64,000 nt of DNA from Roseivivax halotolerans (GTDB taxonomy: Bacteria; Pseudomonadota; Alphaproteobacteria; Rhodobacterales; Rhodobacteraceae), in the NCBI RefSeq assembly GCF_900115815.1, contig NZ_FOXV01000009.1, forward strand, positions 1 to 64,000, in the 5' to 3' direction. Of the stretch, positions 63,969-64,000 are shown one piece after another. The position numbers were made by a program, and so were the translations under genes. A model generated the notes under the pieces. The model had not been told where the DNA came from, made no database searches, and saw only the letters and a list, made by a program, of their open reading frames with translations. Position 1 is the stretch's first letter; every line of letters begins with the position of its first letter.

Positions 63969-64000
63969 GTGGATATCGACGCGCTCAAGGCGAAACACCC
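63969..64000 (+). CDS. tkt: probable transketolase, N-terminal fragment (cut by window edge)
   Basis: GTG 63969 starts VDIDALKAKHP, running off the window. The short start resembles Rhodobacterales transketolases, and a tkt gene divergent from the zapA pair is a common arrangement. AAGGA lies about 11 bases upstream. Only ten codons are visible, so the call rests mainly on context. Confidence 0.45.
   Translation, partial: MDIDALKAKH

Overview
The window is GC-rich alphaproteobacterial chromosome, most likely Rhodobacterales (Roseobacter/Rhodobacter group). The evidence is gene order and gene content: rpmF-plsX-fabH-ihfA-merR, dgt/argS/SPOR/nagZ/scpA/scpB, an agl sugar operon with its LacI regulator, a long-form dCTP deaminase, and a GAAC-N7-GAAC LexA box ahead of uvrA. 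No insertion sequence, phage gene, rRNA or CRISPR array was seen. Coding density is very high and many neighbouring genes overlap by ATGA.

1-6.8 kb (+): the tail of an acetyl-CoA synthetase, a linked adenylate kinase that could recycle its AMP, a two-subunit sodium:solute symporter, a cNMP/CBS/nucleotidyltransferase (DUF294) signalling protein, a small membrane protein, and a membrane-anchored PAS-like plus DEDDh exonuclease. 6.8-9.7 kb (-): uvrA with an SOS box.

9.8-19.9 kb: an alpha-glucoside module. aglEFGAK runs leftwards. The regulator aglR, a GH1 beta-glucosidase and glucokinase run rightwards. Two CAAAGCGCTTTG operators lie between the two arms. 20.0-35.9 kb (+): glycogen metabolism, namely glgP, glgB, glgC, glgA, glgX, pgm and an unusual GH13-like hydrolase. 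A chemoreceptor gene lies between glgB and glgC in the opposite direction; it is broken by an amber codon centred in a perfect 20-bp palindrome. Together these two regions would import glucosides, hydrolyse and phosphorylate them, and store or remobilise the glucose as glycogen.

36-47.5 kb: an SMP-30 protein, a 54-aa peptide missed by size cut-offs, tRNA-Gly(CCC), a histone-deacetylase-like enzyme, an AbrB-family membrane protein, an ABC-F ATPase, olsB, bamE, DUF177, then rpmF-plsX-fabH, ihfA, a MerR-type protein with a long acidic tail, and tRNA-Pro(GGG). 47.5-58.6 kb: dCTP deaminase, a secreted SH3-type protein, scpB/scpA/nagZ/SPOR, argS, a cation:proton antiporter, dgt and erpA.

58.6-60.9 kb (-) holds the most interesting candidate: a three-gene cassette of a 94-aa peptide built from 20-residue repeats (FISWSGPAGT core), a 363-aa protein I do not recognise, and an EamA-family exporter overlapping it by ATGA. 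It looks like a multi-core peptide-derived natural-product system, but no enzyme class can be assigned from sequence alone. 61.2-64 kb: xth, a BolA-family gene, a 48-aa membrane peptide, the monothiol glutaredoxin grxD, zapA, a coiled-coil protein, and the probable start of transketolase.
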